Origin: Pseudomonas saudiphocaensis
GTDB lineage: Bacteria > Pseudomonadota > Gammaproteobacteria > Pseudomonadales > Pseudomonadaceae
Direction of reading: 5' to 3'
Assembly: GCF_000756775.1 (NCBI RefSeq)
Contig: NZ_CCSF01000001.1
Span: 2,666,001-2,730,000, forward strand
DNA length: 64,000 bases
The position numbers were made by a program, and so were the translations under genes. Positions 1-7,880 of this stretch are shown piece after piece (position 1 is the first letter of the stretch; every line of letters starts with the position of its first letter). The notes below the pieces were generated by a model. The model did not search any database, was not told where the DNA came from, and worked only from the letters and a program-made list of their open reading frames with translations.

Positions 1-2
1 CC

Positions 3-353
3 TCCCAGGTACGCAAGCTCGACCCGGCACAGGCCAAATACAACCGGCTCTACCTCACCCATATCGTGCGCATGCAGGAAGAAATCGGCACCGGCGGTGC
101 GGGTTTCCGCTTCATGTACGCCAGTTTCCTCCAGGAATCCGGCACGCTGCTGGGCGAGCCGGCGCTCAACGACATGGCCGCGCAACTGACCCGCATCGGT
201 GACGACTGGCGCCAGTTCGCCTCGGCCTGTGTGCGTCAGTCACGCAACAAGCAGGGCGGCGGCGATTTCAGCGCCATTGCCGCCATGCTGGAAGCCATCG
301 CCGTGCAGGAACGCGATCTGCTGCGGCAACTGGGAGCCTGGGCCAGGCGCTGA
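3..353 (+). CDS. BtrH N-terminal/DUF4872-family protein, C-terminal part (5' end outside window)
   Basis: The reading frame is open from base 3 of the window to a TGA at 351-353, so only the C-terminal ~116 residues are present; a GTG at 66 lies inside the frame and is probably not the start. The helical tail with GTGGAGFRFMYASFLQE followed by an alternating helix ending in RQLGAW resembles the C-terminal DUF4872 region of proteins that carry a butirosin-biosynthesis-H-like N-terminal domain. The function of these stand-alone proteins is not established; a role in peptide or acyl transfer is only suggested by the BtrH name. It converges with the SCO1 gene, with one base between the two stop codons. 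Family assignment is from recall of the motif. Confidence 0.65.
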   Translation, partial: SQVRKLDPAQAKYNRLYLTHIVRMQEEIGTGGAGFRFMYASFLQESGTLLGEPALNDMAAQLTRIGDDWRQFASACVRQSRNKQGGGDFSAIAAMLEAIAVQERDLLRQLGAWARR

Positions 354-354
354 C

Positions 355-990
355 CTATTCCGTTTGACTCAACAGCGCCGGCAGCTGCTCACGCAGTTTG
401 TCCACCTTCAGCGGCGCACGGATAAACCCGCGCTGACGCCCATCCGGGCCGATGATCACCAGATTGCCGCTGTGGTCGACGGTGTAGTTCTCGCGGCTGG
501 TGTCGCCGGGGATAAAGGGAATGCCGACGCCGTTGGCCAGAGCCTGGATATCGTCCAGCGAGCCGGTCAGGCCGATAAAGCCTTCGCCAAAGAATTTCAG
601 GTATTTGCCTAGTTGCTCGGGCGTGTCGCGGTGCGGGTCGACGCTGACCAACACCGGCTGCAGGCGCTCGCGCACCGCCTCGGGCAGCCCGCTGCGCAAC
701 TGGCGCAGCTCGGCCAGGGTCGCCGGGCAGATGTCCGGGCAGAAGGTGTAGCCAAAGAACAGCAGCGTCCACTTGCCCTGCAGCTCATCGGTCTGCACTG
801 CTTCGCCGTCCTGATCCGTCAGACTCAGCACCGGTACCGGACGGCTCTGTGGCAACAAGATGATTCCGGCATCGAGCATTCGGGTCGGGTCGGCCGGGGG
901 CTCACGGTCGAGTACCCGGTAAACCGTCAGCCCGACGACCAGCGCAATCAGCGCGACAAGGATGAAGACAGTGGTCTGAATACGGCTCAT
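355..990 (-). CDS. SCO1/SenC copper chaperone for cytochrome c oxidase
   Basis: A 211-residue membrane-anchored thioredoxin-fold protein that delivers copper to the CuA centre of cytochrome c oxidase subunit II and may reduce its cysteines. An N-terminal membrane segment (about residues 7-26) is followed by a periplasmic SCO domain with the copper-binding motif CPDIC (C84, C88) and the distal ligand H173 in the TVDHSG segment. The SVDPHRDTP segment is also typical. It is the last gene of the long minus-strand oxidase operon, 18 bases after the heme O synthase gene. All copper ligands expected for a working SCO protein are present. Assignment to the family is secure; partner specificity is inferred from the operon. 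Confidence 0.95.
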   Translation of the reverse strand: MSRIQTTVFILVALIALVVGLTVYRVLDREPPADPTRMLDAGIILLPQSRPVPVLSLTDQDGEAVQTDELQGKWTLLFFGYTFCPDICPATLAELRQLRSGLPEAVRERLQPVLVSVDPHRDTPEQLGKYLKFFGEGFIGLTGSLDDIQALANGVGIPFIPGDTSRENYTVDHSGNLVIIGPDGRQRGFIRAPLKVDKLREQLPALLSQTE

Positions 991-1008
991 GTACTTCCCT
1001 GGGATGGT

Positions 1009-1908
1009 TCAAAGGTTGAGCAGCAGATAATGGTCAACCAAGAGCGCGATGAACAGGGCGAACAGGTACCAGATGCTGAATTTGAAGGTCCTGATTGCCG
1101 CATGCGGCCGGCTGTCGCGGTAGAGCACGACCGTCCAGAAGAGAAAGCGCGCGCCCAGTATCAGCGCCGCCGCCAGGTACAGCGGGCCGCTCATGTGGAT
1201 GGCGAAGGGCATGACGCTCACCGCCAGCAGCATCAGCGTATAAAGCAGGATGTGCACCTTGGTGTAGTGCTCGCCATGGGTCACCGGCAGCATCGGGATA
1301 TTCACCTTGGCGTATTCGGCCTTCCGGTGAATGGCCAGGGCCCAAAAGTGCGGCGGCGTCCAGGCGAAGATGATCAGCACCAGCAGCAGCGGCTCGGCGC
1401 TTACCTGCCCGGTCACCGCGACCCAGCCCAGCAACGGCGGTGCCGCACCGGCCAGCCCGCCGATAACGATATTCTGCGGCGTTGCCCGCTTGAGAAAGCC
1501 GGTATAGATCACCGCATAGCCGAGCAGCGAGGCCAGAGTCAGCCAGGCCGCCAGCGGGTTGGTGAACACCAGCAGCAGCGCCAGGCCGGCGATGCTCAGC
1601 GCCAGGGCGAAAGCCAGCGCGGCAAACGGCGAAACCCGGCCCTCGGCCAACGGCCGTTTGTGGGTGCGCGCCATTACCGCGTCGATACGGCGGTCCACCA
1701 CATGGTTGACCGCCGCCGCGCCACCGGCGCACAGCGCGATGCCCAGGTTGCCGAAGATCAGTACCGTCCAGGGCACCCCGGCACGGGTGGCGAGAAACAT
1801 GCCCACCAGCGAGGTGATGAGCATCAGCAGCACCACCTTCGGTTTGGTCAGTTCCAGATAGTCGCGCCAGCCTGCCGCGCCGCTCGATTGGCTGAGTGCT
1901 GTGGCCAT
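1009..1908 (-). CDS. ctaB: Protoheme IX farnesyltransferase (heme O synthase)
   Basis: A UbiA-family integral membrane prenyltransferase of 299 residues that adds a farnesyl group to the vinyl side chain of heme b to make heme O, the precursor of the heme A used by aa3 oxidase. The first aspartate-rich motif is N68-HVV-D72-RRI-D76, followed by the conserved THKRPLAEG loop; about nine membrane segments can be counted. I chose the ATG at 1908 because AGGAGA lies 6 bases upstream; the longer open frame reaches 1932 and would overlap the end of ctaA. It sits between ctaA and the SCO1 gene. In genomes with a bo3 oxidase the same family is called cyoE; the context here makes ctaB the better name. 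Confidence 0.95.
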   Translation of the reverse strand: MATALSQSSGAAGWRDYLELTKPKVVLLMLITSLVGMFLATRAGVPWTVLIFGNLGIALCAGGAAAVNHVVDRRIDAVMARTHKRPLAEGRVSPFAALAFALALSIAGLALLLVFTNPLAAWLTLASLLGYAVIYTGFLKRATPQNIVIGGLAGAAPPLLGWVAVTGQVSAEPLLLVLIIFAWTPPHFWALAIHRKAEYAKVNIPMLPVTHGEHYTKVHILLYTLMLLAVSVMPFAIHMSGPLYLAAALILGARFLFWTVVLYRDSRPHAAIRTFKFSIWYLFALFIALLVDHYLLLNL

Positions 1909-1928
1909 GGGGCTTCTCCTTGTTCTGA

Positions 1929-3017
1929 TCATTGGCTGGGCAGTTCGACACCGCCCGTGCCATTGGGGTCGCGCCGCAGCGTTTCGCTTGCGGTTTCAAC
2001 ATGTGTCCGCGTAACAGCCGGGGCGGGCTGGCGCAGGCGGAAATTGATCAGCACCAGCACCAGCAGCAACGCCGCACCGCCGCCGTTATGTGCAACCGCG
2101 ACGGCCAACGGCAGGTTCAGCAGCACGTTGCTGATGCCCAGGGCGAGCTGCACGGCCAGTGCCGCCAGCAGCAATGCCGCCAGCGACGTGAATCCGTGAC
2201 GGAACAGCCGCCAGGCCAGCGCCAGCAGGAACAGGGCGACAATCAGCGCACCAATTCGGTGAGCGACATGGATGGCGGTACGCGCCTCGCCATAGAGCAG
2301 GCCGCCGAGGTAGTTGGGGCCGATGTCGTGGTGGGTCAGGTCGAAGGCGCGGGAAAAGTCCATCTGCGGCCACCACTGGCCGTGGCAGGTGGGAAAGTCG
2401 GTGCAGGCTACCGCCGCGTAGTTGCTGCTGACCCAGCCGCCGAGGGTGATCTGCGCCAACACCAGTGCCATGCCAACCCCGGCGAACCATCGCAGTGCCG
2501 GCGGCACCGGCACGGATAATGGCGGCAGGCGCCCGGACAAGCGCAGGCACAGTAGAAACAGCAGGCTCAGAGTGGCGAAGCCGCCCAACAGGTGGGTGGT
2601 AACGATCTGCGGCCAGAGCTGCAGCGTCACCGTCCACATACCGAAGATGGCTTGTGCAATCACCACTGCAAGCAACAGCAGCGGCAGTTTCAGCGGCTGC
2701 CCCGGCTCGCCGCGTCGGCGTAGCGCCTGTACCGCCAGCCCGAGAATCACCAGCCCCAGGGTGCCGGCGAAATAGCGATGGATCATCTCGTTCCAACCCT
2801 TGCGCACTTCCAGCGGTGCATCAGGGAAACGTTCGGCAGCCAGCACCTGCTTGTGTTCGCTCATCGGCACGGCAAGGAAGCCGTAGCATCCGGGCCAGTC
2901 CGGGCAGCCAAGGCCGGCGTGGGTCAGCCGCGTGTAAGCACCCAGCAGCACCACGACCACGGCCAGGGCAGTGGCGAACAGGGCGAGGCGGTAACCGGGG
3001 CGTGATGTTGGTGGCAT
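1929..3017 (-). CDS. ctaA: Heme A synthase (COX15/CtaA)
   Basis: Converts heme O to heme A by oxidising the C8 methyl group, the last step before heme A is inserted in oxidase subunit I. The 362-residue protein has about eight membrane segments, the paired-cysteine loop [10 protein letters not shown] (C38, C44) and the conserved EMIHRYFAG segment whose H80 is a likely heme ligand; a second half with VAHRIGA and VAHNGGGA supplies further histidines. The start at 3017 follows AGAGGA at proper spacing and drops a 25-residue upstream extension that lies in the intergenic spacer. It precedes ctaB by 20 bases, so the two heme-modifying enzymes are surely co-transcribed. Confidence 0.95.
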   Translation of the reverse strand: MPPTSRPGYRLALFATALAVVVVLLGAYTRLTHAGLGCPDWPGCYGFLAVPMSEHKQVLAAERFPDAPLEVRKGWNEMIHRYFAGTLGLVILGLAVQALRRRGEPGQPLKLPLLLLAVVIAQAIFGMWTVTLQLWPQIVTTHLLGGFATLSLLFLLCLRLSGRLPPLSVPVPPALRWFAGVGMALVLAQITLGGWVSSNYAAVACTDFPTCHGQWWPQMDFSRAFDLTHHDIGPNYLGGLLYGEARTAIHVAHRIGALIVALFLLALAWRLFRHGFTSLAALLLAALAVQLALGISNVLLNLPLAVAVAHNGGGAALLLVLVLINFRLRQPAPAVTRTHVETASETLRRDPNGTGGVELPSQ

Positions 3018-3084
3018 GAGGTCCTCTTTATGAAAAGCTGGGGAAGACGCTGTTTTTTGAATCCGATGTTGGACTTGGCTATTT

Positions 3085-3125
3085 CCCCTCACCCCAGCCC
3101 TCTCCCCAAGGGGCGAGGGGGTGGA
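3085..3125. repeat. C/T-rich palindromic intergenic repeat
   Basis: Between the SCO-like gene and ctaA lies a C/T-rich run followed by a G-rich run. Read as inverted arms, CCCCTCACC and CCCTCTCCCC pair with the G-rich GGGGCGAGGGGGTGG. This kind of element recurs in intergenic spaces of many proteobacterial genomes. In this position it could form a hairpin in the oxidase operon transcript. Confidence 0.5.
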
Positions 3126-3155
3126 TTGGTTTTGCGTCTGGCTTCCGGTTGATCT

Positions 3156-3734
3156 TCAGCCAATTTGCGAAATCTTCAGCAGGTACTTCAGGTCATCGAG
3201 AATCGCCTTGCCGTCGGCATCCGCCGCGTAGCGCAACACCAGGTTGCCGTGGGGGTCGACGATCCACAGCTGCGGGGCGGCGGGGGCTTCGGGATTGCTC
3301 GAGTACACCGACGCATCCAGTGCATAGCGCTTGAGCTGCGGGTATTCACGCTGCAGGCGTTGTTCGTAGACGGCATCCAGCGCCTGCGTTATCGCCAGGG
3401 CATGCCCGGCCCGGCCCGCTTCCCGAGCCAGGCCGATATTGATCTGCCGCGCCAGATAGACCAGCTTCTGGCAGTTTTCATTGCAGCCTTGCGGTGCCGT
3501 GACCAGCAGTTCCCAGCGCGCTTCCGCCCCGGCCTGTACGCCGAGGGCTTCGCGACCCTGGCCGTTGGCGATCAGTACACCGTCGTAACTGCGGCTCTCC
3601 GGCACCCAGAAACCGAAGCGGTACATGGCTGAAGCAAGCAGCATCGGCCCCAGCACCACGCCGATGATCAGCAGCAGCTGCAGCCGCCCTCGGGCCCGTC
3701 TCGGCTCAGCGACGGTCGGATTCATGCTCACCAT
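3156..3734 (-). CDS. Membrane-anchored thioredoxin/SCO-like protein of the oxidase operon
   Basis: A 192-residue protein with one N-terminal membrane segment (about 18-38) and a periplasmic domain that looks like a reduced SCO/thioredoxin fold. It has a CNENC motif (C84, C88) at the position where SCO1 in the same operon has CPDIC (C84, C88), and a WIVDPHGNLVLRY strand like the end of an SCO domain. The distal copper-binding histidine of SCO proteins is not evident. The ATG at 3734 overlaps the end of the SURF1 gene by 29 bases and has GGGAGAG upstream; an ATG at 3725 is the alternative. The corresponding P. aeruginosa gene (PA0111, from memory) is annotated as hypothetical. A role in thiol or copper chemistry of oxidase assembly is inference. 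Confidence 0.75.
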   Translation of the reverse strand: MVSMNPTVAEPRRARGRLQLLLIIGVVLGPMLLASAMYRFGFWVPESRSYDGVLIANGQGREALGVQAGAEARWELLVTAPQGCNENCQKLVYLARQINIGLAREAGRAGHALAITQALDAVYEQRLQREYPQLKRYALDASVYSSNPEAPAAPQLWIVDPHGNLVLRYAADADGKAILDDLKYLLKISQIG

Positions 3735-4437
3735 GGCGACTCTCCCGTGCCTGATGCACACCCAGATAAATAAACAGCGCCAGCAGCGCAGCGGCCAACG
3801 CAAACCACTGCGCGGCATAGCCCCGATGCTGCGCCGGGCTCATGCTGGTAACCGGCCAGTCGGCGCGATAGGCCGCTGGTCCCGGCTCGAGGCGCAGCTC
3901 ATAAGCCACACCCTCACGCCCGAGCGCCTGCCAAAGCTGCTGCATATCCACATGATTGATCAGCCGCGGCCAGCCTTCGGCCATGCCTCGGTCGAGAACG
4001 AAGGGCTTGCCCGACGGTACATAGGTCCAGGCAGCAAGCTTCAACTCCTGTTCGGGAGTATCGAATTGCGGCGCAATGCGGCGGTCCGGCCATGGTATCC
4101 AGCCACGGTTGACGATCACCCAGCGCCCACTGGGCCGATCCTGAAAAGGCTGCAGCAGCTCGACTCCGACCTGGCCGTCGCGGGTGCGGCTGTCGAGCAG
4201 GAAGCTGTGTTCGGCGTCGAAACGGCCCTGCAGGTACACGCGGCTGTAGGCAGGGTCCGTCAGTTCTTCAAGCTCGGCGGGCGACAGGGGTCCAAGCTCG
4301 GCGCGGGCTTCCTGGCGTTCCAGCATGTCGCGCTTCTGCTCGCCGCGCTCCAGCTGCCAGAAGCCCAGCCAGACCAGTACCGGCAGCAAGGCCAAGACCA
4401 CCAGCGTCGGCAGCAGCCCCGGCTTGAAGCCGCTCAT
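3706..4437 (-). CDS. SURF1-family cytochrome c oxidase assembly protein
   Basis: A 243-residue protein with the SURF1 layout: an N-terminal membrane segment (PTLVVLALLPVLVWLGFWQL) followed by the conserved ERGEQKR stretch, a large periplasmic domain containing DGQVGVELLQPF and WVIVNRGWIP, and a C-terminal membrane segment. SURF1 proteins assist insertion of heme A or stabilisation of subunit I in aa3 oxidases. The start at 4437 has only a weak GGGGGCG upstream; the open frame extends to 4653 but that part lies antisense to the small gene at 4508 and lacks SURF1 similarity. The gene overlaps the downstream SCO-like gene. Confidence 0.92.
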   Translation of the reverse strand: MSGFKPGLLPTLVVLALLPVLVWLGFWQLERGEQKRDMLERQEARAELGPLSPAELEELTDPAYSRVYLQGRFDAEHSFLLDSRTRDGQVGVELLQPFQDRPSGRWVIVNRGWIPWPDRRIAPQFDTPEQELKLAAWTYVPSGKPFVLDRGMAEGWPRLINHVDMQQLWQALGREGVAYELRLEPGPAAYRADWPVTSMSPAQHRGYAAQWFALAAALLALFIYLGVHQARESRHGEHESDRR

Positions 4438-4507
4438 GAACGCCCCCGTGGTCTGTGGATACGACTGGCTATACTCCACCCCCATCACCCCTGTCGTGGA
4501 TCCGCCC

Positions 4508-4708
4508 ATGCTCAAGGCGGTTATCGTTGTTCTCTTAGTCGCCACGCTGATCAGTCTGTTCAGCGGTCTTTTCTTTCTGGTCCATGACGAGGGCCGGACG
4601 TCTCGTGTCGTCACCGCCCTGCTTATCCGCGTCATCCTCAGCGGCATGATCATCGCCTTGATCGGCTGGGGCTTTTATTCAGGACAGCTGCAGCCGATCC
4701 TTGGCTGA
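4508..4708 (+). CDS. Small twin-transmembrane protein, DUF2909 family
   Basis: A 66-residue protein of two membrane helices (about 3-24 and 36-57) separated by a short polar loop HDEGRTSR. It lies on the opposite strand inside the oxidase operon, filling the 280-base gap between the SURF1 and subunit III genes, and its stop is 9 bases from the subunit III stop. This placement is shared, as I recall, with P. aeruginosa PA0109. Its conserved position suggests a link to oxidase biogenesis, but no function is known. The ATG at 4508 is the first that leaves only the compact family-length protein; there is no clear ribosome-binding site. Confidence 0.8.
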   Translation: MLKAVIVVLLVATLISLFSGLFFLVHDEGRTSRVVTALLIRVILSGMIIALIGWGFYSGQLQPILG

Positions 4709-4717
4709 AACCTCGCC

Positions 4718-5653
4718 CTAGAGCACGTAGACGAAGATGAACAGCCCCAGCCAGACCACATCGACGAAGTGCCAGTACCAGGCAGCCGCCTCGAAGCCGA
4801 AATGATGTTCGTGGGTAAAATGCCCGCGAAGAATGCGCACCAGCATCACCGTCAGAATGATCGCGCCAATGGTCACGTGCGCGCCGTGAAAGCCCGTGAG
4901 CATGAAGAAGGTAGCGCCGTAGATGCCCGAACCCAGGGTCAGGCCCAGCTCGCTGTAGGCGTGGATGTACTCCTCGATCTGCAACGCGAGGAAGGCGGCA
5001 CCGAGCAGTACGGTCACTCCCAGGCCGATCTTCAGGTGCTTGCGGTTGCCCTTCTTCAGCGCGTGGTGTGCCCAGGTCAGGGTAAAGCTGGAGGTCACCA
5101 GCAAAACGGTATTGATCAGCGGCAGGCCCCAGGCACTGATCACACCATCCGGTGCGGGAAAGAGCCGCGGGTCTGGGTTGTTCAGCAGCGGCCAGGTGTA
5201 CTCGAAGCCCGGCCAGAGCATGTTACTGACGCCCTTGTCGCCCTCTCCGGCAAGCCAGGGCCCGACCCAGTAGCGGATATAGAACAGCGCCCCGAAGAAA
5301 GCTGCGAAGAACATCACCTCGGAAAAGATGAACCAGGTCATGCCCCAACGGAACGAGCGGTCCATCTGCGCACTGTAGAGCCCAGAGCGGCTTTCCCTCA
5401 CTACGGCACCAAACCAGCCGAACATCATGTAAGCGATCAGCAGGGCGCCGAAGAAGAAGATCAGTGGCCCATTGGACTCGGCACGCTCTGCCGTCAGGTC
5501 ATTGAACCAGGTGCCCAGGCCATAGACCGTGACCAGCAATGCGACGGTGGCGACGATGGGCCACTTGCTCTGCGCAGGAACGTAATACTGCGCATGACTT
5601 TGGCTTTCCAAGCCATGATGGCTCTCAATTCGCTGATGGCTCTCGGTGCTCAT
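4718..5653 (-). CDS. ctaE: Cytochrome c oxidase subunit III
   Basis: A 311-residue integral membrane protein with about seven helices, homologous to COX3 of heme-copper oxidases. Recognisable segments are the histidine-rich N-terminus, FIFSEVMFFAAFFGALFYIR with its conserved glutamate, LTGFHGAHVTIGA and the C-terminal AAWYWHFVDVVWL signature. Subunit III stabilises the catalytic core and contributes to proton uptake. AAGGAGA lies 7 bases before the ATG, and the start overlaps the ctaG stop as ATGA, so the two are translationally coupled. An insertion of about 40 residues in the middle (around GEGDKGVSNMLWPGFEYTW) is also usual in pseudomonad subunit III. Confidence 0.96.
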   Translation of the reverse strand: MSTESHQRIESHHGLESQSHAQYYVPAQSKWPIVATVALLVTVYGLGTWFNDLTAERAESNGPLIFFFGALLIAYMMFGWFGAVVRESRSGLYSAQMDRSFRWGMTWFIFSEVMFFAAFFGALFYIRYWVGPWLAGEGDKGVSNMLWPGFEYTWPLLNNPDPRLFPAPDGVISAWGLPLINTVLLVTSSFTLTWAHHALKKGNRKHLKIGLGVTVLLGAAFLALQIEEYIHAYSELGLTLGSGIYGATFFMLTGFHGAHVTIGAIILTVMLVRILRGHFTHEHHFGFEAAAWYWHFVDVVWLGLFIFVYVL

Positions 5654-6213
5654 TGCAGACTCTCCTTGGCCGACAGGACGGCGACCGGGGGCTGGCGGGA
5701 CGTGATGTCGAACAGCGTGTAGGCGAGGGTCAGGTGGTGCACATCGGCTGGCAGGTCGCGGTCGACGATAAAGCGCACCGGCATCTCGATACGCTCACCC
5801 GGCTGCAGCACCTGGTGGGTAAAGCAAAAACATTCAGTCTTGTGAAAGTACGCCGCAGCCTTGGAAGGCGAGACGCTGGGTATCGCCTGGGCGGACATCG
5901 GCTTGTCCGTGGGGTTATAGGCAATGAAACGGATTTCCTGGCTGGCGCCTGGATGCACCCGCACCTGGTCATCCACCGGACCGAACTCCCAGACCATCCC
6001 GGCGGCGTTGGTGGCGAGGAACTGCACGCGAATTTCCCGCGTTTCATCCACCGTCTGCACGCCCTGGTAGGCGCCGGCGGTCTTGCCGTTGATACCGAAG
6101 GCCTTGCACATCACGTCGTAGATCGGCACCAGGGCGAAGCCGAAGGCGAACATCACCACCACCGCGATCAGCAGGCGGCGGACCAAGCGGCCGAGCGGGA
6201 GCTCAGTGTTCAT
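5650..6213 (-). CDS. ctaG: Cytochrome c oxidase assembly protein CtaG (Cox11)
   Basis: A 187-residue copper chaperone with one N-terminal membrane helix (about 13-32) and a periplasmic immunoglobulin-like domain. It inserts CuB into subunit I. The copper-binding motif ECFCF (C128, C130) is intact, as is the juxtamembrane VMCKAFG cysteine (C36); the YFHKTECFCF context is a family signature. It lies 26 bases after ctaD and overlaps subunit III by four bases. The name CtaG is also used for an unrelated family of actinobacterial and Bacillus proteins; this one is the Cox11 type. Confidence 0.96.
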   Translation of the reverse strand: MNTELPLGRLVRRLLIAVVVMFAFGFALVPIYDVMCKAFGINGKTAGAYQGVQTVDETREIRVQFLATNAAGMVWEFGPVDDQVRVHPGASQEIRFIAYNPTDKPMSAQAIPSVSPSKAAAYFHKTECFCFTHQVLQPGERIEMPVRFIVDRDLPADVHHLTLAYTLFDITSRQPPVAVLSAKESLQ

Positions 6214-6239
6214 GGCTGCACCCTCCGGCAGATCCGATG

Positions 6240-7868
6240 CTAATCATGCTTGGGACCCGTCCGATGCTCATGCAGCGTGTGCGCATCCGGCGGCGTGACG
6301 AAGGTGTGGTAGGGCGCCGGCGACGGCACGCTCCATTCCAGCCCTTCGGCGCCGTCCCAGGGTTTGGCTGCCGCAATCGGGCCGCTGCGAATGCACCTGA
6401 TGACGATGTAAAGGAACAGCAACTGCGTGGCGCCGAACATGAAAGCGCCCACCGAGGAGATCATGTTGAAGTTGGCGAACATCATGTTGTAGTCGGGGAT
6501 CCGTCGCGGCATGCCGGCCAGGCCGACGAAATGCATCGGGAAGAACGCCAGGTTCATGCCGACGAAGCTCATCCAGAAATGCAGCTTGGCCAGGGTCTCG
6601 TCGTACATGTGCCCGGTCCACTTGGGCAGCCAGTAATAGGCTGAGGCGAAGATCCCGAAGATCGCGCCCGGCACCAGCACGTAGTGGAAGTGCGCCACCA
6701 CGAAGTAGGTGTCGTGATACTGGAAGTCCGCCGGGGCTATGGCCAGCATCAGCCCGGAGAAGCCGCCGATGGTGAAGAGGATGACGAATGCCACGGCGAA
6801 CAGCATCGGCGCCTCGAAGGTCAGCGAGCCGCGCCACATGGTGCTGACCCAGTTGAACACCTTCACCCCGGTCGGCACCGCGATCAGCATGGTGGCGTAC
6901 ATGAAGAACAGCTCGCCGGTCAGGGGAATGCCCACGGTGAACATGTGGTGCGACCAGACCAGGAACGACAGGAAGGCAATCGCGCCGGTGGCATAGACCA
7001 TGGAGGTGTAGCCGAACAGCGGCTTGCGCGAGAACGCCGGGATGATCGAGCTGACGGCACCGAAGGCCGGCAGGATCATGATGTACACCTCGGGGTGGCC
7101 GAAGAACCAGAACACATGCTGGAACAGCACCGGGTCGCCGCCGCCGGCGGCGCTGAAGAAGCTGGTACCGAAGTGGATGTCCATCAGCATCATGGTCACA
7201 ACGCCAGCCAGCACCGGCATCACGGCGATCAGCAGGAAGGCGGTGATCAGCCAGGTCCAGACGAACAGCGGCATCTTCATCAGCGTCATGCCCGGTGCGC
7301 GCAGGTTGAGCACCGTGGCGATCACGTTGATCGCGCCCATGATCGAGCTGATACCCATCAGGTGGATGGCGAAAATGAAGAAGGTCACCGACTCCGGCGC
7401 GTAAGTCGTCGATAACGGCGCGTAGAAGGTCCAGCCGAAGTTCGGCCCCCCACCCTCCATGAACAACGTGCTGACCAGCAGACCAAAGGCCGCCGGCAGC
7501 AGCCAGAAGCTGAAGTTGTTCATCCGCGGCAGGGCCATGTCCGGCGCGCCGATCATCAGCGGGATCATCCAGTTGGCCAGGCCGACGAAGGCCGGCATCA
7601 CCGCGCCGAAGACCATGATCAGGCCGTGCATGGTGGTCATCTGGTTGAAGAATTCCGGCTGCACGATCTGCAGGCCCGGCTGGAACAGCTCGGCGCGGAT
7701 CACCATGGCCATGGAGCCACCGAGCAGAAAGGCGCAGAAGCTGAACCACAGGTACATCGAGCCGATGTCCTTGTGGTTGGTTGTCAGCAGCCAGCGCGAG
7801 AGGCCCTTGGCCGGGCCGTGGTGATGGTCGTGTCCGGCATGACCATGGTCGTCGATCACTGCACTCAT
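6240..7868 (-). CDS. ctaD: Cytochrome c oxidase subunit I (aa3 type)
   Basis: The 542-residue catalytic subunit, which holds heme a, heme a3 and CuB and reduces oxygen to water while pumping protons. Twelve membrane helices can be traced. The WFFGHPEVY segment carries the CuB histidine and the tyrosine cross-linked to it, SHHMFTVG the other CuB histidines, and HDTYFVVAHFHYVL the heme a3 and heme a histidines. The glutamate of the D-channel is not in doubt in this family but I did not assign it. A histidine-rich N-terminus (HGHAGHDHHHG) precedes the first helix. It follows the subunit II gene by 12 bases. Confidence 0.98.
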   Translation of the reverse strand: MSAVIDDHGHAGHDHHHGPAKGLSRWLLTTNHKDIGSMYLWFSFCAFLLGGSMAMVIRAELFQPGLQIVQPEFFNQMTTMHGLIMVFGAVMPAFVGLANWMIPLMIGAPDMALPRMNNFSFWLLPAAFGLLVSTLFMEGGGPNFGWTFYAPLSTTYAPESVTFFIFAIHLMGISSIMGAINVIATVLNLRAPGMTLMKMPLFVWTWLITAFLLIAVMPVLAGVVTMMLMDIHFGTSFFSAAGGGDPVLFQHVFWFFGHPEVYIMILPAFGAVSSIIPAFSRKPLFGYTSMVYATGAIAFLSFLVWSHHMFTVGIPLTGELFFMYATMLIAVPTGVKVFNWVSTMWRGSLTFEAPMLFAVAFVILFTIGGFSGLMLAIAPADFQYHDTYFVVAHFHYVLVPGAIFGIFASAYYWLPKWTGHMYDETLAKLHFWMSFVGMNLAFFPMHFVGLAGMPRRIPDYNMMFANFNMISSVGAFMFGATQLLFLYIVIRCIRSGPIAAAKPWDGAEGLEWSVPSPAPYHTFVTPPDAHTLHEHRTGPKHD

Positions 7869-7880
7869 CAGCCTGTCCTC

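Noticed and set aside
613-2199. 528-residue plus-strand open frame
   Set aside because: It runs antisense across the SCO1, ctaB and ctaA genes, has Gln/Arg/His-rich composition without any family motif, and is explained by high GC third positions of the real genes.
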